From NCBI RefSeq assembly GCF_008244685.1, contig NZ_VTFT01000001.1, positions 2,769,248 through 2,833,247 of the forward strand: DNA of 64,000 bases. Direction: 5' to 3'. This stretch comes from Luteimonas viscosa (lineage in GTDB: Bacteria > Pseudomonadota > Gammaproteobacteria > Xanthomonadales > Xanthomonadaceae). The notes beneath the pieces were generated by a model that worked only from the letters and a program-made list of their open reading frames with translations, was not told where the DNA came from and did no database searches. Below are positions 10,145-18,641 of the stretch, in pieces (the first letter of the stretch is position 1; each line of letters starts with the position of its first letter). Made by a program: the position numbers and the translations under genes.

Positions 10145-11461
10145 TCAGCGTGCCGCGCCTTCCACCCGGAACGGGATGTTGGCGTAGGCGGCATGGTCGT
10201 GGCCGTCGCGCACCTCCACGAACAGGCGGTAATTGCCGGGCCTGTCCGGGGCGGCGAAGCGCAGGCGACCCTGTTCCGACCGCTGTACCCGAAGGTCGAC
10301 CCGGGCCGGCACCGTTTCCGGGTCCCCGCCGATGCTGGTGGCCCGGCTTTCCTCGAGCGCATACCAGTGCCATTGCAGCGGATCGCCGTCGCGATCGTCC
10401 GCTTCGGCCGCCGCCTCGTGCATGGCGCCGGGCGCCAGCACCACGCTCGAGGTGGCCCCCTTGCCGTCGATCGTGGCCGGTCCGATCGACGGCGCGCGGT
10501 TGTCGGGCCAGCGGCCGGTCCACAGGAGCTGCATCGCATCGACCGCCGGCGTGGATTCGCCGGTGGCCAGGAACAGGCCGTACCAGGTCGGTGTGCGTTC
10601 CTGCTTGTGGCCCCACAGGAACACGTACGAACCCAGGCACCGCCGCGTGTCGGCGGCGATCACGTCGCGGTAGCGCCGCTCGAACAGCGCCGCCTTGCGC
10701 GAGCCGTGGTCCTCCACCGGCGCGCCCCAGGCGGTGAGCGGGCTTTCCCAGTGTCCGGTCGGGCCCCATTCGGTGACGAGGTAGGGGCCGGTCCAGTCGG
10801 CCTCTCGCAGCTTGTCCGGCAGCGCCTCGAGATCGCCGTACAACTGCACGCCGATCAGGTCCAAGGAGGGCGCGCGCGCCTTGATCGTGTCGATCAGGGC
10901 GCGGTCGAAGCCCGCGAGCGGCGTCATCACCGGGTGGTTCGGATCCTCTTCGTGGATCATGCGGGCGATCTGCTCCACCGCGTCCCAGACCTTCGGATTG
11001 CGGTGCTCCAGGTTCAGCTCGTTGCCCACCAGCCACATCAGCACCGCCGGATGGTCGCGATACAGGCGCACTTCCTCGCGCAGCTTCCGAAGTTGTATGG
11101 CGACCGCCGCGGGATCGTCGTAATCGAAGCCGTGGCGTTCCTTGCCCACCGCCAGGCCCATCGCCACCGTCAGGCCGTTGCGCTGCGCGCGGTCGAGCAT
11201 GGCGCGTACCTTCGCCACGTCGGTGCCGGTGCTCCAGGTACGCACCGAGTTCCCGCCGCGTGCCGCGAGCTGTTCCAGGTCGCCCTCGGCGGATCCGGCA
11301 CCGCGCACGTAATAGGGTTCGCCATCGACCAGCAGGCGATAGGCGCCGCCCTCCTGCACGATCCGCACGTGCGAGGGCGCGGCGGCCTTCGCATCGACCG
11401 GCGGCTGCGCCGATGCGCCCCACGATCCCAGTGCCAGCAGGCACGCCATCACTGCACGCAT
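10145..11461 (-). CDS. secreted glycoside hydrolase, GH2-type TIM barrel
   Basis: 438 residues with a signal peptide (MRAVMACLLALGSWGASA). The core is a TIM barrel: GNSVRTWSTGTDVAKV, then HPAVLMWLVGNELNLEH with the likely acid/base E148, and LVTEWGPTGHW with the likely nucleophile near residue 240. This pattern occurs in GH2 TIM-barrel and related beta-glycosidases. The C-terminal 130 residues form a beta-rich Ig-like domain (IDGKGATSSVVLAPG; DRPGNYRLFVEVRDGHDH). It lacks the usual GH2 N-terminal sugar-binding domain. Substrate cannot be stated. Confidence 0.75.
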   Translation of the reverse strand: MRAVMACLLALGSWGASAQPPVDAKAAAPSHVRIVQEGGAYRLLVDGEPYYVRGAGSAEGDLEQLAARGGNSVRTWSTGTDVAKVRAMLDRAQRNGLTVAMGLAVGKERHGFDYDDPAAVAIQLRKLREEVRLYRDHPAVLMWLVGNELNLEHRNPKVWDAVEQIARMIHEEDPNHPVMTPLAGFDRALIDTIKARAPSLDLIGVQLYGDLEALPDKLREADWTGPYLVTEWGPTGHWESPLTAWGAPVEDHGSRKAALFERRYRDVIAADTRRCLGSYVFLWGHKQERTPTWYGLFLATGESTPAVDAMQLLWTGRWPDNRAPSIGPATIDGKGATSSVVLAPGAMHEAAAEADDRDGDPLQWHWYALEESRATSIGGDPETVPARVDLRVQRSEQGRLRFAAPDRPGNYRLFVEVRDGHDHAAYANIPFRVEGAAR

Positions 11462-11598
11462 GTGTCCTCCGCCAGGTCGATGCATGCGCGCATGGTAGCG
11501 GCCGGCCACCGGAAGCGTCTCCCCTCGCGGGCCGCATCTCCGGAAGCCCGTTGCCGCAGTCACCATCGGTCCGCACGACGGAAGCGGTGCGAAGCCCT

Positions 11599-12249
11599 TC
11601 AGCCGCCTCGCGTCGCCTCGAACACCGCGCGCTGCGCATCGAACGCGCGCCTGTAGGCGGGCCGCGCTTCGCCGCGGGCGATGTAGGCCAGCAACGCCGG
11701 GAAGTGCTCGAGCAGTCCCGAACCCTCGAGCCTGCGCAGCACCAGCACCATCAGGATATCGGCGGCACTGAAGGCACCATCGAGCCACCTGCGATCGCCG
11801 AGGTGGCGAGACAGTGCCTCGAGGCGCTCGCTCACGCGCGCGTCGAGCATGGCCAGGTGCTCCGCCTGCCAGGCCTTGCCGCGCTCGGCGTAGCTGGCGG
11901 CCTCGCGTTCGACGATCGGCGTTTCCACCGTGTTGAGTGCCGCGAACATCCACATGATCGCGCGTGCACGCGCGCCGGCATCGGCGGGCAGCAGGCCGGC
12001 GTGGCGCTGCGCGATGTGCAGCACGATCGCGCCGGACTCGAACAGCACCAGGTCCCCCTCCTCGTAGGCAGGAATCTGGCCGAACGGATTGCGTGCGAGA
12101 TGCGCAGCCTGCTTCATCGCCTCGAACGAGACCAGGCGCACGTTGTAGGGAACGGCGGCCTCCTCCAGCGCCCAGCGCACGCGCATGTCGCGCGCCAGTC
12201 CGCGGCCACGGTCGGGGGAGGACTCGAAGACGGTCAGGGTGGGGTGCAT
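11599..12249 (-). CDS. glutathione S-transferase family protein
   Basis: 216 residues from ATG 12249, preceded by GAGGAAAG at good spacing. The thioredoxin-like N-terminal domain includes VRWALEEAAVPYNVRLVSF and the cis-Pro segment NPFGQIPAYEEGDLVLFES, which binds glutathione. The all-helical C-terminal domain contains RRWLDGAFSAADILMVLVL, the conserved N-capping/hydrophobic staple region. Cytoplasmic detoxification or reductase role; substrate unknown. Confidence 0.88.
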   Translation of the reverse strand: MHPTLTVFESSPDRGRGLARDMRVRWALEEAAVPYNVRLVSFEAMKQAAHLARNPFGQIPAYEEGDLVLFESGAIVLHIAQRHAGLLPADAGARARAIMWMFAALNTVETPIVEREAASYAERGKAWQAEHLAMLDARVSERLEALSRHLGDRRWLDGAFSAADILMVLVLRRLEGSGLLEHFPALLAYIARGEARPAYRRAFDAQRAVFEATRGG

Positions 12250-12563
12250 CGGGCTTTCCTCGTTGACGTCATGGGCGCATCGCCTCGCTACGACGATGAC
12301 GCGCGCGCGGCTTCGACATCGCGCGGTCGAAGTGCGGCATGGCGGTCGGACACCTTGCGATCCGCGCCGATGGTGGTGCCCCCGGGCCGAATCGCCATCG
12401 CATGGGAGTTGTAATCGATACCATCCGTCGGACACGCGGGAGCTTGCGTGAAAGCCGTGTATACGCTCGCGAACCTGTCATGCAGTGCGAATCACGCGCA
12501 ACTAATTTTTCGCTGGATTGTCGAGCGTTGTCGTCGATTCGGCAGCAACATCGCATGTCGAAA

Positions 12564-12579
12564 CGCGAACGTGTTCGCG
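12564..12579. promoter_or_regulatory. second palindrome upstream of the xylanase gene
   Basis: CGCGAAC at 12564-12570 and GTTCGCG at 12573-12579 are exact complements around a GT centre. It lies about 40 bases upstream of the xyl-box-like palindrome, in the same 650-base intergenic region. It could be a second regulator site or part of the promoter. I could not relate it to a named family. Confidence 0.35.
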
Positions 12580-12617
12580 GTTCGCCGCGATCGATCCTGT
12601 TCTACTTTGGGCGCCGA

Positions 12618-12633
12618 ATGGTAGCGCTACCAT
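12618..12633. promoter_or_regulatory. xyl-box-like LacI-family operator
   Basis: ATGGTAGCGCTACCAT is a perfect 16-bp palindrome. Its inner 14 bases TGGTAGCGCTACCA differ only slightly from the Xanthomonas xyl-box TGGTAGCGCTAACA, the site of the LacI-type XylR repressor of the xylan regulon. It sits 265 bases upstream of the GH11 xylanase ATG. Regulation by a xylan-responsive repressor encoded elsewhere is a strong inference. Confidence 0.7.
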
Positions 12634-12897
12634 CCGGTGTGACAGCAGTTGGTTTCGAGCACTTGCAGTACCCAGGGAGGGGCTGTCGTGTTGAAGCAGT
12701 CGATTCCACGCCCCGGCGTGGCGCCATGTCGTCTCCGTCGCCGTGCATCGCGGCGCGACCCCCACGACACCGGCGCGGCATCGCCCCGGGCCCTGCGCGC
12801 GCAGGGCTTTCCATCATCCATGCAATCCCCGTCCATCGCCCCCGGCCCGCGGCGCATCCGCGGCCGCGAGGGCGCACATCCTCTTTGGAGAAACACG

Positions 12898-13950
12898 ATG
12901 ATGAAGTCACCAAGCCGCGCCGCGCGCTCCGCCGCCGCCCTGCTCTGCGTCACCGGCCTGTTCGCCGGCGCCGCGCAGGCGCAAACGCTCACCAGCAATT
13001 CCACCGGCACCCACGACGGGTTCTATTACAGCTTCTGGAAGGATTCGGGCAGCGCATCCATGACCCTGCATCCCGGCGGACGCTACAGCTCGCAATGGAC
13101 CAGCAACACCAACAACTGGGTCGGCGGCAAGGGCTGGAACCCAGGCGGCCCGCGCGTGGTCAACTATTCCGGCTACTACGGCGTCAACAACAGCCAGAAC
13201 TCGTACCTCGCGCTGTACGGCTGGACCCGCAGTCCGTTGATCGAGTACTACGTGATCGAAAGCTACGGCTCCTACAACCCGGCCAGCTGCGCCGGTGGCG
13301 TCGACTACGGCAGCTTCCAGAGCGACGGCGCCACGTACAACGTGCGCCGCTGCCTGCGCCAGAACGCGCCCTCGATCGAGGGCGACAACAGCACGTTCTA
13401 CCAGTACTTCAGCGTGCGCAATCCGAAGAAGGGCTTCGGCAACATCTCCGGCACGATCACGGTGGCCAATCACTTCAACTACTGGGCCAGCCGCGGACTG
13501 AACCTGGGCAACCACGACTACATGGTCTTCGCCACCGAGGGCTACCAGAGCCAGGGCAGCAGCGACATCACCATCAGCTCCGGCGGTGGCAACCCGGGCA
13601 ACCCGGGCAACGGCAGCAAGACCATCGTGGTGCGCGCGCGCGGCACCGCCGGGGGCGAGAACATCTCGCTCAAGGTCAACAACGCCACCGTCGCCAGCTG
13701 GACCCTGACCACCAGCATGGCCAGCTACACGGCGACCACGTCGGCCTCCGGCGGTTCGGTGGTGGAGTTCACCAACGACGGCGGCAACCGCGACGTGCAG
13801 GTGGACTACATCAGCGTCAACGGCAGCATCCGCCAGTCGGAGGACCAGACCTACAACACCGGCGTCTACCAGAACGGCCAATGCGGTGGCGGCAACGGTC
13901 GCAGCGAATGGCTGCACTGCAACGGCGCGATCGGCTACGGCAACCTCTGA
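12898..13950 (+). CDS. secreted endo-1,4-beta-xylanase, GH11 with C-terminal CBM60
   Basis: 350 residues. TTTGGAG precedes ATG 12898. The signal peptide ends near GAAQAQT (residue 28). The GH11 beta-jelly-roll domain covers about 30-226: nucleophile E116 in SPLIEYYVIESYG and acid/base E214 in FATEGYQSQGSS. A GNPGNPGNGSK linker leads to a C-terminal module (KTIVVRARGTAGGENISL... NRDVQVDYISVNG ... GAIGYGNL) of the calcium-dependent xylan-binding CBM60/CBM36 type. It hydrolyses xylan outside the cell. Regulation is probably through the xyl-box-like operator upstream. Confidence 0.93.
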   Translation: MMKSPSRAARSAAALLCVTGLFAGAAQAQTLTSNSTGTHDGFYYSFWKDSGSASMTLHPGGRYSSQWTSNTNNWVGGKGWNPGGPRVVNYSGYYGVNNSQNSYLALYGWTRSPLIEYYVIESYGSYNPASCAGGVDYGSFQSDGATYNVRRCLRQNAPSIEGDNSTFYQYFSVRNPKKGFGNISGTITVANHFNYWASRGLNLGNHDYMVFATEGYQSQGSSDITISSGGGNPGNPGNGSKTIVVRARGTAGGENISLKVNNATVASWTLTTSMASYTATTSASGGSVVEFTNDGGNRDVQVDYISVNGSIRQSEDQTYNTGVYQNGQCGGGNGRSEWLHCNGAIGYGNL

Positions 13951-13965
13951 CCGGGCAGGACGACC

Positions 13966-14901
13966 ATGGGCATGAATCGCGCGAACCTGCCGTCGATCGC
14001 GATCGCACTGGCGGCGGGCGTCGGTCTTGGCGCCCTGGTCACGGCGCTGGTGGGCGACGACGCCCGCCAGTGCCGACAGGCGGGCGGGGCGGCGTCCGAG
14101 GCCCGCATCGCCCGGCTCGAGGCGGAACTTGCCCGCAGGCCGGCGATGTCCGCGCCCCCGGCCGCGTCCGGCGCGGCGATGACGCGCGGGGACGGGCCCG
14201 GTCGGCCGCCTGATGTCGCGAACCGTGTCGATGCATCCCGCCCCGACGTCGACAGGTTGCTCAAGGACCTGCTGACCCTGGCCTGGAACGATCGTCGCGA
14301 CTTCAGCGAAAAGCTGGAAGACTTCCTCGCCGAACATCCGGGCAGCGACGGCATCGCCATCGCCAGCAAGGGCGTGTCCGACCTCGGCGACAATCGCGAC
14401 GTGCTGTCAGACGACGCGTTGAAGTCGATGTACCGCCGGCAACAGGATCCGGCACTGCAGCGCGTCCTCGCCCAGGTCGCATCGATGCGCGGCGACAACA
14501 GCCTGATCGAATCCCACGCCGGGCGGGCTGCGGTCGGCCTGCACAGCCCGGACGCGGGCGAACGCCAGCGGGCGCTGGTGGAACTGGCCCGCATCCGCCA
14601 TGTCGCCGCCGCCGACATCGCCTTGCCGATGCTGCGCGATCCCGACACCGGCGTGCTGCTCGACGCACTGCTCGCGCTGCGCGCCACCGGCAACCAGCGG
14701 CATGTCGGCGCGATCGAACCGCTGCTCGACCATCCCGACGAAGCGGTGGCCTGGCTGGCGACGGATGTCGTCACCGAGCTGCAGTCGCTCAGCGAATCCG
14801 CGCGCACCCGCGTCGCGCACGGCGAGCTGGCGGCGGAACTGCCGCCGCTGCCGTTGCCGGATGCGAGCGCCTACGCTGCCTGTGGTCTCGCATCCGGCTG
14901 A
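13966..14901 (+). CDS. membrane-anchored HEAT-like repeat protein of unknown function
   Basis: 311 residues, 15 bases after the xylanase stop. ATG 13966 follows AGGACG. One N-terminal membrane segment (LPSIAIALAAGVGLGALVTA) is followed by a short coiled-coil-like stretch (ARIARLEAELARRP). The C-terminal half has helical repeats of HEAT/PBS-lyase type (LPMLRDPDTGVLLDALLALR, then IEPLLDHPDEAVAWLATDVV). The bulk is likely periplasmic. Its spacing suggests transcription with the xylanase gene, but no functional link is known. Confidence 0.65.
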   Translation: MGMNRANLPSIAIALAAGVGLGALVTALVGDDARQCRQAGGAASEARIARLEAELARRPAMSAPPAASGAAMTRGDGPGRPPDVANRVDASRPDVDRLLKDLLTLAWNDRRDFSEKLEDFLAEHPGSDGIAIASKGVSDLGDNRDVLSDDALKSMYRRQQDPALQRVLAQVASMRGDNSLIESHAGRAAVGLHSPDAGERQRALVELARIRHVAAADIALPMLRDPDTGVLLDALLALRATGNQRHVGAIEPLLDHPDEAVAWLATDVVTELQSLSESARTRVAHGELAAELPPLPLPDASAYAACGLASG

Positions 14902-15025
14902 CGTGGCAGGCTGCCGCGCCGGCACCCGCGTGCGATCACGGAGCATGCCCCGCCTGCCGAACGCTGCCGCCACCGCGCGTCGTAGCGGCGAACGGGCGGC
15001 CGTGCGCGCCCACCGCGGACGCATG

Positions 15026-15487
15026 TCAGGGCGGCTGGTCCCGGGCCTCGCCCGGACGGGTCACCGAGACGGGGCGCGCATCCTCGTCGACCGCGACGGT
15101 CACGATCCGCCCGCTGCGCAGCTTCGCCGCGAGCAGGGGGCTCGCCCCCAGGGCGACCTGGACCGCACGGTCGTCGATATCGTCGCGGTGCTGTCGACGG
15201 TCGTGCCGGCCGAAGCGCGCGCGGTTGTACTCCGCCCAGCCGATCAGCAGGATCCCGCAGGCGAAGGCGGTGACCGGCAGCGCCAGCAGCAGGAACGGGT
15301 CGATCGCGTTGTCGGCGAGGTAGAGCTGCACGTACGCGGTGCGCACGCCGACCACCCACGCCAGCAGCGTGAACAACGGCAGCCACAGCCAGGCGTACAA
15401 GCCCCAAGCGAGGGCGGTGAGCATCCCGGCGGCGCTGCGGCGCCCCGGGCCGCGCTCGCCGCTGTGGTCGATGATCGGGACGGTCAT
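15026..15487 (-). CDS. pgaD: PgaD-like accessory protein of PNAG synthase
   Basis: 153 residues with two membrane helices (LTALAWGLYAWLWLPLFTLL and DPFLLLALPVTAFACGILL) then a cytoplasmic tail starting AEYNRARFGRHDRR. This is the PgaD architecture; PgaD helps PgaC polymerise N-acetylglucosamine and in E. coli forms part of a c-di-GMP sensing site. The start overlaps the pgaC stop as ATGA. Last gene of the operon. Confidence 0.85.
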   Translation of the reverse strand: MTVPIIDHSGERGPGRRSAAGMLTALAWGLYAWLWLPLFTLLAWVVGVRTAYVQLYLADNAIDPFLLLALPVTAFACGILLIGWAEYNRARFGRHDRRQHRDDIDDRAVQVALGASPLLAAKLRSGRIVTVAVDEDARPVSVTRPGEARDQPP

Positions 15488-16743
15488 GCGCGCGCTCCCC
15501 GGTCGGGACTGGTCCACAGCGCGCGTTGCCGGCGCCGGAGCACGGTGCGGGGCAGCGCGATCACCGCGGCCAGCATGCCCAGCATCCAGAACGCGATCGG
15601 GTACCAGATCACCCAGTAGAAGTGCCGCGCCAGGTTCGGCTCGTAGCGGCGCTCGATCACCAGGCTGGTCGCGAACTGCAGGAGGCAGACCACCGCCAGG
15701 ACCATGCCGTGCCAGCGCGGCAGCAGCGTCTCGACGTGCAGCGATGCCGGCATGGCCACGAACAGCCCGACCAGCCACAGCAGCATGATCGCCAGCATGA
15801 CGTAGGCCCAGCCCAGGCTCAGCAGGTACTCGAGCAGCACGCCCCACATCCTGCGCTTCCTCCAGGCGAGCACGCCGCGGCCGTGCCTGAGCAGCACCTC
15901 GACGCCGCCGGAGGCCCAGCGCAGGCGTTGCGACCACAGGCCACGGACCGTCTCCGGCATCAGGATCCAGCACAGTGCATTGGGTTCGTAGCGGATGTCC
16001 CAGTGCGCCATCTGCAGGCGCCAGGAGATGTCGATGTCCTCGGTGACCATGGTATCGGACCAGTAGCCGACATCGTGCAGCGCGGTGCGCCGGAACGCGC
16101 AGATCACGCCCGACACGGTGAACAGGCGGCCATAGGTACGCTGCGCGCGCTTGATCAGGCCGATGATCGCGGAGAACTCGCCGATCTGCATGCGGCCCAT
16201 CAGCGTGGTGCGGTTGCGCACGCGCGGATTGCCGGTGACCGCGCCCACGCGTGGGCCGTCGATCAGGTGCCCGACCATCCAGCGCAGCGCGTGCGGCTCC
16301 ACGATCGCATCCGCGTCGATGCAGACCAGGTACTCCGACTTCGCCGCGAGCGTCGCGATCCGCAATGCATTGGCCTTGCCCTGGTTCTGCGCCAGGTGGA
16401 CCACCCGCAGGCGCGGATGGTCGGCGACCAGGGCATCGAGCACTTCGCCGGTGCGGTCGCTGCTGCCGTCGTCGACGGCGACGATCTCGAAGTCGTCGTA
16501 GGCCTGGGCCGACAGCGCCGCGATGGTCGCGCCGATGTGTTCCTCCTCGTCGAAGCAGGGCACGAGGATCGACACGAACGGCATCGTCGCCATCGGCGGG
16601 GGCGCGTCGGGCAGTGGCCCCTTGCGCTCGCGCCGCAGGTAGTAGTAGACGCCGCCGGTCATCCAGACGCAGGCCATGACGATCGGATAGAAGAAGGCGA
16701 AGTTGAACAGCCATGCCGTCAGCGGCAGCGTCGACCAGGCCAT
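15484..16743 (-). CDS. pgaC: poly-beta-1,6-N-acetylglucosamine synthase PgaC
   Basis: 419 residues. Family 2 glycosyltransferase motifs are complete: AVDDGSSDRT, VCIDADAIVE, VTEDIDISWRLQ and QRLRWASGG (QxxRW). One membrane span precedes the GT domain and several follow it, as in PgaC/HmsR. It polymerises UDP-GlcNAc into PNAG and passes the chain across the inner membrane. It starts two bases after the pgaB stop and overlaps pgaD. Confidence 0.93.
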   Translation of the reverse strand: MAWSTLPLTAWLFNFAFFYPIVMACVWMTGGVYYYLRRERKGPLPDAPPPMATMPFVSILVPCFDEEEHIGATIAALSAQAYDDFEIVAVDDGSSDRTGEVLDALVADHPRLRVVHLAQNQGKANALRIATLAAKSEYLVCIDADAIVEPHALRWMVGHLIDGPRVGAVTGNPRVRNRTTLMGRMQIGEFSAIIGLIKRAQRTYGRLFTVSGVICAFRRTALHDVGYWSDTMVTEDIDISWRLQMAHWDIRYEPNALCWILMPETVRGLWSQRLRWASGGVEVLLRHGRGVLAWRKRRMWGVLLEYLLSLGWAYVMLAIMLLWLVGLFVAMPASLHVETLLPRWHGMVLAVVCLLQFATSLVIERRYEPNLARHFYWVIWYPIAFWMLGMLAAVIALPRTVLRRRQRALWTSPDRGARA

Positions 16744-16745
16744 GC

Positions 16746-18641
16746 TCAACGCTCCAGGTAGGGGAAGTCGCGCGCCGACATCGCTTCGCGCGCGTCGGGC
16801 AGGGCGGGGTGGTCGCGCGGGAAGTCGTCGGGGTAGTAGCCCAGGTGGCGGACGCCGGCGGCGCGCAGCATGCGCGTCTGCGCGCGCAGGGTTTCGCCGG
16901 CGATCGGTTCGCCGCTGCGCCAGTCCACCGTCTGCAGCTCGAACAGGGTCTTCTCTAGGCCGCGCGGCGTGCCCGCGACCGCGTCTACGAGCCCGCGCAG
17001 CCAGCGCTCGGGATCCCCGGCGCCCTCGAGCTGAGGCATCGCCATCAACGCGGTGAGGTCGTAGGCGCGATGGAAGGCCGCGAGGTCCTGCGCGAACCAG
17101 GCTTGCGAGGCCGGCTCCAGGACCGGGCGCGCGAACAGGTTGCGCATCGTCGCCAGCTTGGGCCGCCAGCGTTCGGCCTCGGCCTGCAGCGCGAGGGTGA
17201 AATCGACCAGCCCGGCCGTGCGGCGCGCCGAAATGCCATCGCCGTAACCGGGAATCTCGTCGTCGCGCAGGTAGGCGTCGTCGTGGAACAGGAGGCCGTC
17301 GAAATGGCTGTTGGCGGCGAGATCGGCATACAGCTCGCCGACGATCGCCAGCGTGCGCGGATCGCCCGGATCGAGCCGTGGGATCTCGTCCGGATTGCCC
17401 GACGCGATCCGCAGCTCGCGCTGCAGGCCGGCATCGGCGAGTTCGAAGCCGAGCACCGGCAGCCATGCGAACACCCGCACCCCGGCGCGCGTGCGCAGCT
17501 GCCACGCCACCCGGTTGAACAGGTCGGCGCGCATCGGCAGGTGCCGGTTCGGGAAGTACAGCGCCTCGGCCGCGCCGTCGCCGTCGGGATCGGCGAACGC
17601 CTGCAGCAGCACGTGGCTGGGACCGATGTCCTGGACCCGCTGGACCAGCTGGTCGACATTCCGTGCCGTCTGCGCCGGGTCGTCGTCGAACACGTAGTCC
17701 ATGTCCACCTGGATCGCGCGCACGCCGTCGAGCGAGAGATCGCGGCGCAGCTCGCCGGCCAGGTCGCGCACGTCCGGATTGCCGTGGATGAGCAGGCGCG
17801 CGAGGCTGCCGAGCGCGTCCTGCCCGGCGCTGTCCTCGCCCTGCTGGCCGAGATCGGCCTGCTGCGAGCGCCCTTCGAGATCGAACGACAGGACCATGCC
17901 CATGTCGCCCGCCAGCGCGTTGGCCACGTCGTTGTAGGCCGCGTACGGCCAGACGATCACGCGCGGCGCGCGGTCGAGATGGCGGGCGATGGCATCGCGG
18001 CTCGCCTGCAGGTCGGCCGCGATCCGCGTGCGGTACGCGCCTTCCGACTCGTAGCCGCGGGCAGCGTCCCAGATGCGCGTCACCGCGGCCGGTGTCTGGT
18101 TGCCGAAGGGATTGCCGGGCAGGCCGCGATGCAGGTCGTGGCTGTGCGACCCGACCTCGACCAGGCCGCTGTCCTGCATCTCCCGCAACTGGTCCCAGGT
18201 AAGGAAGTCGTCGCGGGTGAAGTCGCGCGGGCCGTAGGGCACGGTGCCGTCCGTTGGCAGGGCCAGCCAGCCGGTGACCGGTGCGACCAGTGCGGGATAG
18301 CCGTAGGCGCGCAGCAACGGGAACGCGTGCGTGTAGGCGCTGCGCAGGCCGTCGTCGAAGGTCAGCAGCACCGCCCTGGCGGGAAGCGGGGCGCCACCGG
18401 CACGGGCGTCGAGCACCGCCTGCACGCTGACGGGCTGGTAGCCGTGCGCACGCAGCCAGTCCAGGTGCTGGGCGAAGTTGGTGGTCGAGACGGCGTAGGC
18501 ATCCGGATCACCCTTGGCCGCCACGTCGTCGCGGATGTCGTGGTAGCTCAGCACCAGCAGCGAAGCCTGCGTGGCGGGGGCCAGCAGCGCCAGCGCCATC
18601 AGCACTGCCACTTGCCACAGGCGCGATCGGAACGGATTCAT
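16746..18641 (-). CDS. pgaB: PNAG N-deacetylase PgaB
   Basis: 631 residues. The NodB-type polysaccharide deacetylase domain shows LTFDDG (D96/D97) and VGSHSHDLH metal ligands. The C-terminal GH153-like barrel includes IQVDMDYVFDDD and DGLLFHDDAYL. It partly deacetylates PNAG in the periplasm for export. E. coli PgaB is a lipoprotein; here the leader (MALALLAPATQASLLVLSYHD) has no lipobox cysteine, so the protein is probably soluble. Start overlaps the pgaA stop (ATGA). Confidence 0.92.
   Translation of the reverse strand: MNPFRSRLWQVAVLMALALLAPATQASLLVLSYHDIRDDVAAKGDPDAYAVSTTNFAQHLDWLRAHGYQPVSVQAVLDARAGGAPLPARAVLLTFDDGLRSAYTHAFPLLRAYGYPALVAPVTGWLALPTDGTVPYGPRDFTRDDFLTWDQLREMQDSGLVEVGSHSHDLHRGLPGNPFGNQTPAAVTRIWDAARGYESEGAYRTRIAADLQASRDAIARHLDRAPRVIVWPYAAYNDVANALAGDMGMVLSFDLEGRSQQADLGQQGEDSAGQDALGSLARLLIHGNPDVRDLAGELRRDLSLDGVRAIQVDMDYVFDDDPAQTARNVDQLVQRVQDIGPSHVLLQAFADPDGDGAAEALYFPNRHLPMRADLFNRVAWQLRTRAGVRVFAWLPVLGFELADAGLQRELRIASGNPDEIPRLDPGDPRTLAIVGELYADLAANSHFDGLLFHDDAYLRDDEIPGYGDGISARRTAGLVDFTLALQAEAERWRPKLATMRNLFARPVLEPASQAWFAQDLAAFHRAYDLTALMAMPQLEGAGDPERWLRGLVDAVAGTPRGLEKTLFELQTVDWRSGEPIAGETLRAQTRMLRAAGVRHLGYYPDDFPRDHPALPDAREAMSARDFPYLER

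Noticed and set aside
12250..12897. Possibility of a small RNA or riboswitch before the xylanase
   Set aside because: Apart from two short palindromes no conserved riboswitch-like architecture or terminator was found; protein operators explain the symmetry.
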